A stretch of 64,000 nt of DNA from Actinocatenispora sp963805605 (GTDB taxonomy: Bacteria; Actinomycetota; Actinomycetes; Mycobacteriales; Micromonosporaceae): NCBI GenBank assembly GCA_963805605.1, contig CAWDUX010000001.1, positions 1-64,000 on the forward strand, written 5' to 3'. The notes beneath the pieces were generated by a model. It ran no database searches. It saw only the letters and a list, made by a program, of their open reading frames with translations, and was not told the origin of the DNA. Positions 1 to 8,445 of the stretch are shown piece by piece. Position 1 is the first letter of the stretch, and each line of letters starts with the position of its first letter. The position numbers and the translations under genes were made by a program.

Positions 1-759
1 AGCTATGCGATCTGTGCTTTTTCAGCAACGACCTTGCGCCTGGCGAGACGTACATGATTGCCGCGGCGCAGGGCTTCCAGATTCCAGCAGGACTCACCGG
101 GCGCCCTTCACCGGTGGTACGCAGTTCGGCCTTATGTGGAAGACACCATCGGATGCAGCGTCTGTCTCCGCCACAGCTCCTGGGCCCTGTTGCTCGGCGA
201 CGGTGCCGCCGCTGTCACTGGTCGTCGTCATATCCACCGGCGTGCCCGCGCCAGACGCGTGACCGCCGCAATGGAGCGCCGCAGACCGACAAGGACTACC
301 TCAACAACGACCTTCGGCACAGTCAAGGTCACTGGGACGAATGTCGCGGACCTGGCCGCGGTCGGGGCGACATCCGATGGTGTCAGCGTCGGTCAGGCCA
401 TCAACCCTGCAGCTCGGCATCCATGACGATGGACCGGCGTCCGCAAACCTGGAGCCCAGGGGGCACCACGCTCACCGACGCCACGGTCACCATTCCCGCT
501 GGTACCGACGCCACTGCCGTACCGCTGATCTGCGCGCCGATTCTCAACGGCCAGCCGGACTGGAACCAGACCGGGCTGCCCGGCTTCGCGCAGTACGACT
601 GCTCGATCTACCAGACCATCGAGCTGGACCAGACCGTTGCGCTGCCGTTCACGCTCACCCCGACCACCGCGCAGACCAGCTACACCGGGTCGATCAGCAT
701 CGCCGACACCCGACAGCACTGGCCTGAACAACACCGCGACGATCACACTCAACCAGTAG
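1..759 (+). pseudogene. Secreted/surface repeat protein, 5'-truncated and frameshifted
   Basis: The gene enters from the left edge and can be followed only by switching frames. One frame gives a stretch containing APGETYMIAAAQGF, a second gives TVKVTGTNVADLAAVG, and a third gives a Thr/Ala-rich stretch with TLTDATVTIPAGTDA and SYTGSISIADT. It ends as NNTATITLNQ followed by TAG at 757-759. The Thr/Ser/Ala/Val-rich beta-strand composition suggests a secreted Ig-like or DUF11-like repeat protein. No signal peptide is visible because the start lies outside the window. At least three indels are needed to join the pieces, so it is either decayed or affected by sequence error. Exact family not recognised. 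Confidence 0.45.
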
Positions 760-941
760 TTCTGTCATCCGCTGGCGGGCCAGGCCACGACACATGTCCG
801 GTACCGGATGTGAGGGTCGCCGCCCACCGCTTCGGGCCGGTCGGCTGCTGTGGTCGTCAGGCATCGCGCTGAACTCGACCAGCTTGACGCACTGCGTAAA
901 AGCACTGGCTGCGGTCGAGGTTGGGTGAGAGGGTTGCCGGC

Positions 942-1764
942 GTGGAGGACTACCGGGCCGTCAACCGGGCGAGCTGGGACGAACGCGTCCCCGCCCACGC
1001 CGAGTCGCCCGACTACGCCCTGGCCCGGTTCGCCGAGGACCCGTCGTTCCTCAGCGGGGTGGTCCGGTTCGACCTGCCGCGCCTCGGGGACGTCGCCGGC
1101 CTGGACGTCGTGCACCTGCAGTGCCACATCGGCACCGACACCGTCTCGCTGCCCGGCTCGGCGCCCGGGTCACCGGGCTGGACTTCAGCGGCCGCCGCGG
1201 TCGAGCAGGGCCGGGCGTTCGCCGCGGAGCCTGGGCCCGGACGTCCCGTTCGTCGAGTCCGACGTCACGACGCGGTACAGGCACTGGGCGGCAGCAGGTT
1301 CGACCTGGTCTACACCGGCGTCGGAGCGCTGTGCTGGCTGCCGGACATCGACCGCTGGGCCGGCGTCGTCGCGGCGCTGCTGCGCCCCGGGGGCCGGCTG
1401 TTCCTCCGCGAGGGCCACCCGGTGCTGTGGAGCATCGACGAGACCCGCGCGGACGGGCTGCTCGTCGTCGAGCACCCGTACTTCGAGCGCGACGAGCCGC
1501 TCGTGTGGGACGACGGCGGCACGTACGTGCAGACCGACCGGACCTTCACCCGCAACGTCACCCACGAGTGGAACCACGGGCTCGGCGAGATCGTCACGGC
1601 GCTGCATCGGCACGGCCTGGCGCTGACCATGCTCGTCGAGCACGACAGCGCCCCGTGGGACGCGCTGCCGGGCACGATGACCGAGGTCGCGCCGAACGAG
1701 TGGCAGCTGACCGAGCATCCGGACGAACTCGCACCTGTTCACGCTGCAGGCCGTCCGCAGCTGA
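942..1764 (+). CDS. Class I SAM-dependent methyltransferase (compensated frameshifts)
   Basis: The start is GTG at 942, preceded by a purine-rich GTGAGAGG. The N-terminus VEDYRAVNRASWDER is typical of small actinobacterial class I methyltransferases. Motif I would be VVHLQCHIGTDT followed by ARVTGLDFS, but the second part lies in another frame. Between about 1148 and 1290 the frame changes and comes back. The C-terminal half (FDLVYTGVGALCWLPD, then LLRPGGRLFLREGHPVLW) is in frame. The last codons also switch frame and give FTLQAVRS with TGA at 1762-1764. Substrate unknown. The gene stands alone on the plus strand. Confidence 0.6.
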
Positions 1765-1858
1765 CCACCTGGCACTGGCCTTGCGAAGGCTGACATCGCT
1801 GGTCAGTGGCACGCCGACTTGGCCGCCGAGTCCCCCGCCGTTCGCGGAGCACTATGAA

Positions 1859-1888
1859 CAACGCTGTCAACAACTTTCGACAGCGTTG
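1859..1888. repeat. Perfect 10-bp stem-loop
   Basis: CAACGCTGTC at 1859-1868 pairs perfectly with GACAGCGTTG at 1879-1888 across a 10-base loop (AACAACTTTC). It lies about 95 bp after the methyltransferase stop and upstream of the next small gene. There is no following T-run, so it is not a classical Rho-independent terminator. It may be an operator or a hairpin that protects an mRNA end. Confidence 0.5.
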
Positions 1889-1946
1889 CCAAGGAAGGTT
1901 GCCGTGATCTGCATGGGTGGCGAGGACTCGGATATCTACCTGAAGG

Positions 1947-2310
1947 TTGATGAGCGGGGCCGGTGGTGAGTATGTGCGTGAAGCCGGGGTCAGACTCCTT
2001 GAATTCCACGGCGACCGGCTTCAGCGCAGCGAGTTTGTTCGCGCTGCAGTAGTAGATTATCCCGATGGTTCAGCAGGGATCGACTTCATGGCGGCCATTG
2101 AAGCCCTTGACTCCGGACGGATCGACGGAGGAGACGCGGAGTGTAGGGCAATACTCAGAATTGCCGCAAGCATGTCGAGCAACAGGCCCCTATCGCGTCT
2201 TCCTCGGAGAGTTGGTTGAGGGTATCGGCAAGGACGGCATCAAGCATGTAGCTGAGGCGATCATGTATGCGGACGGCTTCTTGAACTCTGTCGCCGAACC
2301 GCGCGATTAG
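1947..2310 (+). CDS. Small hypothetical protein with one frameshift
   Basis: Two overlapping frames join into a single acidic protein of about 115 residues. The first frame carries GVRLLEFHGDRLQRSEFV and ends with a run reading MSSNRP. The second continues with YRVFLGELVEGIGKDGIKH and ends VAEPRD. The switch is one extra C in a CCCC run near 2187. The base composition is lower in GC than its neighbours, as is common for horizontally acquired immunity genes in RHS regions, but no toxin gene adjoins it. I do not recognise the family. It converges on the methylase-like gene and overlaps it by 4 bp at the 3' end. Confidence 0.4.
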
Positions 2311-2843
2311 CGTTTTCGGATAACCCTGACCAGGTGTGAGATGGCCTGCTGCGGGGGTACGAAGTCGTCGCCGGTGATCACGCCGAATTCGCGCCACTCG
2401 TACGTGGGTGTGAGTGTGCCCAGGGCGGCCGGGTTGCCGATGGGCGAGGGACCGCAGTACGGAACGGGAGTTCGGGCAGGCCGGGGCAGGAGCCGTTCCG
2501 TCACCTGGTGCGGGAGGTTGCTGAGCAGGATGTCGCAGGGGAACTCGCGTACGAGCTCTATCGCGTCACCGTGGACGATGCGCGCGTGCGGGACGTTGCG
2601 GTGCAGGAACTGGCCGAGGCTCTCGTCGAGTTCGACCAGGGTGAGGGACGCCGAGGGCGGCAGGGCCCGGGCCACGGTGCCGGCTCCGGCGCCGAGTTCC
2701 AGTACGTGATCGGTGCGCAGGATAGCGGCAGCGTCGACGATGTCTGCCAGCTTGGACTCGGACACCAGGAAATGCTGACCGTGCCTCGGATCCGCCACGG
2801 CAGCCAGCTCGTCCTTCAGCGTTCGATCGGCCGCAGGGTTCAT
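2307..2843 (-). CDS. rRNA adenine N6-methyltransferase-like protein, copy 1
   Basis: It resembles the KsgA/Erm family of rRNA adenine N6-methyltransferases. Motif I reads HVLELGAGAGTVARALP, an acidic residue follows (TLVELDESLG), and motif IV reads LLSNLPHQVTERLLP. The protein has about 178 residues and lacks the C-terminal RNA-binding helical domain of full KsgA/Erm proteins (about 250-280 residues), so the RNA target is uncertain. A second copy lies at 7924-8445. Comparison shows a short out-of-frame stretch here (about 2420-2500) that is then restored, which points to paired indels. ATG at 2841-2843 overlaps the stop of the upstream RibD-like gene (ATGA), so translation is probably coupled. 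Confidence 0.65.
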   Translation of the reverse strand: MNPAADRTLKDELAAVADPRHGQHFLVSESKLADIVDAAAILRTDHVLELGAGAGTVARALPPSASLTLVELDESLGQFLHRNVPHARIVHGDAIELVREFPCDILLSNLPHQVTERLLPRPARTPVPYCGPSPIGNPAALGTLTPTYEWREFGVITGDDFVPPQQAISHLVRVIRKR

Positions 2844-3526
2844 GAGGCGCTGTCCTGCTTGGGCAGGTAGCGGAGCAGTACGACGTCGCCGATGGTGCGG
2901 GCTTCGGCCAGGTGCATGCGTCGGGTGGTGCCGCCGGGGTAGTCGGCGGGGTGGAGGAACCGGGCGGCGTCGGCGTGTCCGACGACCAGCGGCGCGACCG
3001 CCAGGTGCAGTTCGTCGGTGAGGCCCGCGGAGAGGAACTCGGTGTGCATGTGGGTACCGCCCTCGACCATGAGCCGCCCGATCCCGCGTCCGCCGAGGTC
3101 GTCGAGCAGCGCGGCGAAGTCGATGTCGGGGCCGAGGCCGACGATGGTGGCGAGGTGGCCGAGGGTGTCGCGGAGCTTCTCGGCGCCGGCGTCGGTGGTG
3201 TAGATGAGCTTGTCGCCGCCGGAGTGCCAGAACCGTAGCTGCGGGTCGAGGTTCCCGCTGGCGGTGACGGTGACCTTGAGCGGGTATTCCGGCAGGCCAC
3301 GGCGTACGCGCTCGGCCCGGCGCTGCTCGCTCTTGACCAGGAGCCGCGGGTTGTCGGTGCGCAGCGTGCCGGCGCCGATGAGGATGGCGTCGGAGGCCGC
3401 GCGTACCTCGTCGACGCGGTCGAAGTCCGCAGCGTTGGACAGCAGCAGGCGGGCGTCGGTGGCGTCGTCGATGTAGCCGTCCACGCTCATCGCAGCGCTG
3501 AGCAGTACGTAGGGGCGGGTAGCCAT
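2840..3526 (-). CDS. RibD C-terminal-domain reductase (dihydrofolate-reductase fold)
   Basis: The full 228-residue protein matches the RibD C-terminal reductase fold. The N-terminus is RPYVLLSAAMSVDGYIDD. A nucleotide-binding region follows (AILIGAGTLRTDNPRLLV), and the late motif is RLMVEGGTHMHTEFL. Family members reduce a pyrimidine ribosyl intermediate in riboflavin synthesis or act as stand-alone reductases; the substrate here is unknown. No other riboflavin gene is near. Its stop overlaps the start of the downstream methylase-like gene. A 34-bp copy of its 3' part (2900-2933) reappears at 13746-13779 at the head of the second RHS block. Confidence 0.8.
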   Translation of the reverse strand: MATRPYVLLSAAMSVDGYIDDATDARLLLSNAADFDRVDEVRAASDAILIGAGTLRTDNPRLLVKSEQRRAERVRRGLPEYPLKVTVTASGNLDPQLRFWHSGGDKLIYTTDAGAEKLRDTLGHLATIVGLGPDIDFAALLDDLGGRGIGRLMVEGGTHMHTEFLSAGLTDELHLAVAPLVVGHADAARFLHPADYPGGTTRRMHLAEARTIGDVVLLRYLPKQDSAS

Positions 3527-3614
3527 CAGCTTCGGTTCCTCTCTGCCGGGTCAACCGGTGTGTTCTGTGGCTACCAGTGATGGTCGCTGCAAGGAACACC
3601 GGCAGGCGGTCGCT

Positions 3615-4253
3615 TCACTGTGGGCCCCAGGAGACGAAGCCGTCCAGCGTGACGAGATGCGATACCTGCGCGGACCAGCTACCACCCACGGGAGCGATCA
3701 GCTTCCAGTCGCCATCGTGCCATTCGACCGTCTCCCGGAAGACCATGTAGCCGTCCATGACCTCATAGGTCATCGCCAGGGAGATCTCCGCAGCCGAGGA
3801 CGTGTAGGAGTTGATCGCGTAGGCAGCGAATGTCGGAACGCTGGTCGGATCGCTGTCGTCTTCGGCTGAAGCCAGCAATTTGTCGGTGTTCGGACCCGGC
3901 TCAACCTGCCGCGTGATGGTGTCTCTTGCGGTATCGGGGAGAGCGACACGGAGTCCGATCTGCGAAGCGGCAATGAGTGCACCAGCTGGCGTATGTGCAT
4001 ACCCAGAGGCTGATGTGCTGGTCGGTTGACACGGTCCGTACCTGTGACCACCGTCGGGCAGCGCAACCGGATGCTTGGCAGACAGCACTTTCCAGGTGAT
4101 GCCGTCGGGCGGAGCGTTGATGGGCTTGTGCTGGTCGACGTCCGTGGGGCAACCCATGTGGACTGCGCTGAACGTGCTGCGGCCTCGGTCGTGGACGGTG
4201 TCGTTGCCGCGTCCGTGGGTGACCACCACAACGATGACCGCTGCGACGACCAT
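3615..4253 (-). CDS. Membrane-anchored hypothetical protein (conjugative-element type)
   Basis: A hydrophobic N-terminal segment (VVAAVIVVVVTHG) is followed by an extracytoplasmic domain of about 190 residues. That domain ends with VEWHDGDWKLIAPVGG and SWSAQVSHLVTLDGFVSWGP. This C-terminal pattern occurs in proteins of actinobacterial integrative conjugative elements. The listed ATG (4253) falls inside the membrane segment. The frame is open upstream through LLIGVSALFLA as far as a TAG near 4400 but has no ATG, GTG or TTG, so the true N-terminus may be lost or frameshifted. No other conjugation gene is visible here, so it is probably a remnant. Confidence 0.5.
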   Translation of the reverse strand: MVVAAVIVVVVTHGRGNDTVHDRGRSTFSAVHMGCPTDVDQHKPINAPPDGITWKVLSAKHPVALPDGGHRYGPCQPTSTSASGYAHTPAGALIAASQIGLRVALPDTARDTITRQVEPGPNTDKLLASAEDDSDPTSVPTFAAYAINSYTSSAAEISLAMTYEVMDGYMVFRETVEWHDGDWKLIAPVGGSWSAQVSHLVTLDGFVSWGPQ

Positions 4254-4639
4254 CGCCAGGAAGAGGGCGCTGACGCCGATGAGAAGTCCTTTGGGCCGCT
4301 GACCGTCGCGACGGCCTACCTTTCTGCTGGTGAGGGATGGATGATTACGCCGGCTGGACCGCTGATCAGGCAGGTAGCGACACTAAAAGTCGATGAAGCA
4401 CGGCGCTGGCATTCGGTGGTGGGATCAGTCAGCGAAACGTGGGCATCGCGAACAGCTCCTCGCAAATCGGTAACTCTCAGTAAGTGAGGGATTAGGAACT
4501 GTAACAATCGGACAGACTAGCTGCTACATACAAGCCGATGATCAATAGCCCAGAGCGCCGGGTCGCCAGGAACGCCTGATGGCCGCCGCGGGTGTGGATC
4601 AGCGTGCGAGAGCTGTGAGAGTGGGCCGCGCGACGCGGA
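4254..4639. other. Gene-free stretch
   Basis: No convincing gene is present on either strand. The first 150 bases extend the open frame of the minus-strand membrane protein without a start codon. The remainder holds only short frames with no recognisable product. A lower-GC patch occurs around 4480-4540. Confidence 0.4.
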
Positions 4640-4820
4640 GCCACGGTCGAGCGCAACCTGCCGGGCATCGTGGCCGTACGCGACGGCAAGGACCCGGCCC
4701 GACGCTGGTGGCCACTCCCGCAGCACGGAGGAAGTTCTTGACCACGCTCCAGTGATTGCGGCTACTCAGCTCCGTCCGTCCGCCAGTGCGCCGCCGTGGC
4801 GACCTCGACGCAGTTGCCGC
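4640..4820 (+). pseudogene. DUF397 gene remnants in both orientations
   Basis: Bases 4640-4745 read on the plus strand as the C-terminal half of a DUF397 protein (GIVAVRDGKDPA, then in another frame TLVATPA and RRKFL), which matches the usual VAVRDSKDP...W..F ending. Bases 4794-4820 carry a second DUF397 piece on the minus strand (CGNCVEVAT). This piece is a 27-base exact match to 18500-18526 inside the DUF397 gene at 18.3 kb. The antisense fragment abuts the first RHS block directly, so this is a recombination junction. Confidence 0.6.
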
Positions 4821-4821
4821 A

Positions 4822-6268
4822 GGGGGCTGCGATACCACTGATCCGGCGGCGGCGTCGTTCTCTGGTCCGGCGCCGTATTGGCACAGCTATGCCTACGATC
4901 TGACCGGTAATCGGACGACCGCTACCGATCATGCTGTCGCTGGCGGTGCAATGTCGACGACCACGACGACCGAAAGCTTCGACACCCCTGACGCGGCGCA
5001 CGCCGTGCACACTGCGGCTACCAGTGTGAATGGTGCTGCCAGCGGAACCCAGACGTGGACCTACGACTCCGACGGGCGTCCTACCGGTATCGACAACACC
5101 GGCGGCGCGCAGGCTGGCTCGACTCAGACGTTGGCCTGGACTCCGAGCGGGCGCCTGGCGAATCTGTCGACCGCGAAGAGTGGTAATCCGACCCATGACA
5201 CCAGTTACGGCTATGACGCCATGGGCGGGTTGGTGTCCCGTACCGATGATGGTGTCACCACTCTGTATCTGGGTTCGGACACGGTCACGGTTTCTGATGG
5301 GACCGTGTCGAAGGTGTCGCGTGCGTACGCGTTCCCGGGTGGGCCGACCGCGGTGCGGGAGGCGACCACGAGCGGGACGAGGCTGCATTGGCAGACCGCT
5401 GATCCGCAGGGCACCGGCCTGGACGATTTCACCGCTGACAGCCTGTCGTTGACCCGGCGTACGTACACGCCGTTCGGGCAGGATCGTGCGGCGGGCAACA
5501 GTGGTACGGGCTGGGCGGGTGACAAGGGTTTCCTGGGTGGTGTCGCTGACGGCACGACCGGGCTGACCAACCTCGGAGCCCGTGAGTACTGTCCGGGGTT
5601 GGGGAGGTTCCTCGATCCTGATCCGTTGTTGGCGCCGGGTGATCCGCAGCAGTTCAACGGCTACGCCTACGCCAACAACGATCCGGTCAATCAGTCTGAT
5701 GCTTCCGGCCAGGTCGCGGCTGCTCATAATGGTGCCGCGTTTGGGTGGACCGAGCAGGACTTCGAAGACGCGGCCAGGCGGCGTGGTGACACGGGTGGTG
5801 TTGGATCCGCGCCGCCACCTCCGCCGGCGAGGCCCGCGCACAAGAAGTGCGGGTGGTTGTCGTTCTGCAAGGTCAAGCAGGTTGGTAATGCTGCCCTGCA
5901 TTGGGCGCAGAAGCATCCGACGCTGGTGTCGACCGTGGTGTCGATCGGTGTGGGTGTCGGCTGTGGCGCGGCGATCGGCTGGACCGGTGTGGGGGCGGTC
6001 GCGTGCGGGGCGTTGGCCGGCGCGGTCGGTTCTGCGGTCTCCTACGGGCTGGAATGTTCCGCCGCGGGTGACTGCAATGCCGGTGATCTGGCTAAACAGA
6101 CCGTCGTTGGTGCGGTCACCGGTGCGATCGGGGAGCGATCGGCGGTGGTGCGGCGGGCAGGCTGCTCGGCGCGGCCGGTAAACGCATCGCCGCCAAAGCG
6201 CTGAGCCGAGGCGCCGAGGACATCGCCCAGGACGCTGCGGAAACCGTCGGCGGCAAAGCCGCCTCCGA
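4822..6268 (+). repeat. 1.45-kb direct repeat, RHS block copy 1
   Basis: The sequence is near-identical to 13865-15313 in the same orientation, about 9.04 kb away. The two copies differ by scattered substitutions and by exactly two single-base indels. This copy lacks one base near 6131, and the other has one extra base near 14189. The 3' limit is the sequence GCCTCCGA, after which the two copies carry unrelated toxin tips. Confidence 0.85.
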
Positions 6269-6686
6269 TGCGGTAGAGGAGGGAGCCAGCCGCGCCGGCT
6301 CGTCCGGGGTAGGGCCGGAAAGCGTCACATCCGGAGGGCGTAGCGATGCCCAAACTGTTGTCGCGGGCCATGGCTGGCACATGACGCCCGACGGGTCAAC
6401 GTCCGTACCAAAAGGCACCTATCTCCACTTCTATGCTGAGCATGGGAAGCCGCTTCCTGATAGCATCGGGAACGCTGTTGAAAGAGGAAGTAGGGCTGTA
6501 AAGCCACTGGAGACATTCGGTCCGGGGGATCGAGTGCCCAATTATACCGTGGGGCCGCCGGATGGTTTGAATATCTATTCAAATTCTTTGACAGTTGACG
6601 GCCCTACTCAAATCGGTGAACTTATGCAAAGTGGTGCCATGAAGGGCGTTTGTCACATGGCAATCTGCCGAGAGGTCATGTTTTGA
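4822..6686 (+). pseudogene. RHS-repeat protein C-terminal region with toxin tip, copy 1
   Basis: This is a 5'-truncated RHS/YD-repeat polymorphic toxin. YD repeats include WTYDSDGRPTGIDNTGG and SYGYDAMGGLVSR. The core-closing signature is LGAREYCPGLGRFLDPDPLL followed by NGYAYANNDPVNQSDASG. A Gly/Ala hydrophobic segment (VVSIGVGVGCGAAIGW) comes next. A one-base deletion near 6131 shifts the frame and truncates the product at 6204. Restoring it leads through GRLLGAAGKRIAAKALSRGA into a variable tip (VVAGHGWHM, VPKGTYLHFYAEHGK, then CHMAICREVMF) with TGA at 6684-6686. The tip resembles the Stv-type putative adhesin domain found on RHS C-termini, but that assignment is tentative. No start codon or N-terminal RHS core is present, so this is probably a silent cassette. 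The immunity gene follows 1 bp later. Confidence 0.75.
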
Positions 6687-6687
6687 G

Positions 6688-7086
6688 ATGACCTACTACG
6701 AGGACCTGTCACCATATTCGTACCTAAACTCTCACGAGTCCGCCTACAATGTGGGATGGCTCGATGCCCATCATGACTATCCAATCTGCGACCCAACGCC
6801 CTTGCTGGTTCGTCACTTGGCAATAGCCTGCAAGTCGCCGGTTAGCATGACGCGAGGGTTCCATATTTGTGAGCTTTGTAAAATTCCATCCCGTGACGAG
6901 ATTATGGCAGGCAGGCGACTCATAGTAAACATTAAGGACGTAGGTGACATTGGTGTCGATAACGGAGAGATCCGTGTACGCGGACAATCCGGATTGATTT
7001 ACGCCGCGCCACGAATGATCCTTCATTATCTAGTGGCGCATCATTATTGTCCGCCCAACGACTTCGTTGCGGGCTTGTCGGACTGA
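6688..7086 (+). CDS. Probable immunity protein for RHS tip 1 (DUF7919-like)
   Basis: ATG at 6688 is one base after the RHS stop, the usual toxin-immunity arrangement. The 132-residue protein starts TYYEDLSPYSYLNSHES. It has a Cys/His-rich middle (GFHICELCKIPSRDEIM) and ends HYCPPNDFVAGLSD. The N-terminus resembles the small actinobacterial DUF7919 family; this is from memory and unverified. GC content is much lower than in neighbouring genes, which fits recent transfer together with the tip. The inferred role is to neutralise the adjacent tip domain. It has no signal peptide or membrane segment, so it should act in the cytoplasm. Confidence 0.6.
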   Translation: MTYYEDLSPYSYLNSHESAYNVGWLDAHHDYPICDPTPLLVRHLAIACKSPVSMTRGFHICELCKIPSRDEIMAGRRLIVNIKDVGDIGVDNGEIRVRGQSGLIYAAPRMILHYLVAHHYCPPNDFVAGLSD

Positions 7087-7184
7087 CGTGCCGTCTGCTG
7101 GTGTTCGAAAACAACAATCGTTGTCCGACGGATATCGACAAGACAGGTGATACGCGGGCTGATTCGACGCAGACGGGTCTTGGG

Positions 7185-7650
7185 CAGGTGCGGTCGGCTC
7201 GGCGGTGTCTTACGGGTTGACACGTTCGACAGCGGGTGACTGTAGTGCGAAGGCCAGCCTGTACGCGCCGACGACCGCCGCGGTCACCACGCACCCCAGC
7301 AGCAACCCGAGGCACACCGCGATGAGCGTCTCGCGTACCGCCGTGGTGTGTACCTGCCGGGCGGTCGCGCCGGCCAGCCGTAGGTCGGCGAACTCGCGGC
7401 GGCGGCCGAGCGCGGCCATCGCGAACGTGTTCGCCACCGAGATGGCGAGAGGGGCGATCGGTGGCGGCGCCGCCGGCAAGCTGATCTCCGCCGCCGGTAA
7501 ACCATCGCCGCCAAAGCACTAACCAGAGGTGCAGAAGACGTCGCGGAGGACACGGCCGAAACCGTCGGCGGTAAGGCTGCTGATGCCTCGACGCGAAGCG
7601 TGAAGCATGCCGTCAAGACGGTCGCGAAACGCGTTGGTCGAGTTGCTTCT
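7185..7650 (+). pseudogene. Third RHS fragment, split by foreign DNA
   Basis: Bases 7185-7250 align with the RHS hydrophobic region at 6020-6082 (a reading with VGSAVSYGLT and then AGDC). Bases 7457-7650 align with the following segment (GGGAAGKLISAAGK, then ETVGGKAADAS). The middle is a minus-strand FtsX permease fragment. The sequence is diverged from both full RHS blocks, so this is an older or different RHS gene. No tip or stop structure is identifiable. Confidence 0.55.
7248..7458 (-). pseudogene. FtsX-like ABC transporter permease fragment
   Basis: The minus-strand reading AISVANTFAMAALGRRREFA, then LRLAGATARQV and TLIAVCLGLLLGCVVTAAVV, is the classic late segment of FtsX/MacB-family permeases: a transmembrane helix, the RRREFA..R..GAT loop and a second helix. 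Only about 70 residues remain. Both sides are RHS sequence, so it was pasted in by recombination or the RHS frames closed around it. No partner ATPase is present. Confidence 0.65.
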
Positions 7651-7659
7651 GCTGGCCTA

Positions 7660-7832
7660 ACTTGAGCGAGACCTTCCGCTCGACCGCCTCGTCGTTGATC
7701 CCGACTGAGTTGGACGTCGCCAGGGCGCGGGCGTACGCCTCGGTCTGGAAGAAGCCAGGGACCTTGATGCCGACCTGGCCGCGGGGATGGTCCGGCCGAT
7801 CGGCTTGGGTATGCCGCCTCCGAACTCGTGCA
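7660..7832 (-). pseudogene. DUF5753/HTH regulator remnant, internally deleted
   Basis: The start region (EFGGG.PKPIG.TIP) and an internal segment (GQVGIKVPGFFQTEAYARAL, then GINDEAVERKVSLKLGQQKQ) match the intact regulator at 18597-19445. The stretch between the helix-turn-helix and the FQTEAYARAL motif is deleted and the two ends are fused. It is not a functional gene. It shows that a second copy of the DUF5753-DUF397 unit once lay here. Confidence 0.6.
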
Positions 7833-7923
7833 GACGCCTCGGCGACGGCCAAGAGCCGCGGTGACGACGACCCGGCACGGAGCGGTTCGTGGATTGAGGG
7901 ATGGGCGGGGTGGTGCTGCCGAG

Positions 7924-8445
7924 CTACCGACCTGTCGCTCGGGCGATTCTGACCAGGTGCGAGATGCCCTGCTGCGGGGGTACGAAGTCGTCGCCGGTGA
8001 TCATGCCGAGTTCGCGCCACTCGAACGTTGGTGCGAGCTCGTCCAGGGCCGCCAGGTCACCGATGGCGAGGACCGCGGTGCGGAATCCGAGCTCGGGCAG
8101 GAGGGGTAGCAACCGTTCCGTCACCCGGTGCGGGAGGTTGCTGAGCAGGACATCGCAGGGGAACTCGCGTACGAGCTCTATCGCGTCGCCGTGAACGATG
8201 CGCGCATGTGGAACGTTCCGGCGCAGGTACTGGCCGAGGCCCTCGTCGAGCTCCATCACGGTGAGCGATGCTGACTGCGGAAGAGCGCGCGCCACTGTGC
8301 CCGCGCCGGCGCCGAGTTCCAGTACGTGATCGGTGGGCTGGATACCGGCGGCGTCGACGATGAGGGCCAGCTTGGATTCAGATACCAAGAAGTGTTGATC
8401 AAGGCTTGCATCTGCCGCAGCGGCCAGCTCACTGTCCATTAGCAC
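7924..8445 (-). CDS. rRNA adenine N6-methyltransferase-like protein, copy 2
   Basis: The 173-residue paralogue of the gene at 2307-2843 has an uninterrupted frame. Motif I is HVLELGAGAGTVARALP, the acidic position is TVMELDEGLGQYL, and motif IV is LLSNLPHRVTERLLPLLP. It ends with MITGDDFVPPQQGISHLVR. Like copy 1 it lacks the C-terminal domain of KsgA and Erm enzymes. Its start (8445, or ATG 8439) lies inside the 3' end of the upstream regulator gene (17-bp overlap), so the two are probably co-transcribed. Copy 1 is instead coupled to a RibD-like gene, so the same methylase has been placed behind different partners. Confidence 0.7.
   Translation of the reverse strand: MLMDSELAAAADASLDQHFLVSESKLALIVDAAGIQPTDHVLELGAGAGTVARALPQSASLTVMELDEGLGQYLRRNVPHARIVHGDAIELVREFPCDVLLSNLPHRVTERLLPLLPELGFRTAVLAIGDLAALDELAPTFEWRELGMITGDDFVPPQQGISHLVRIARATGR

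Noticed and set aside
4316..4507. Small minus-strand frame upstream of the membrane protein
   Set aside because: No homology, it lies out of frame with the membrane protein, and it could not supply its missing start.
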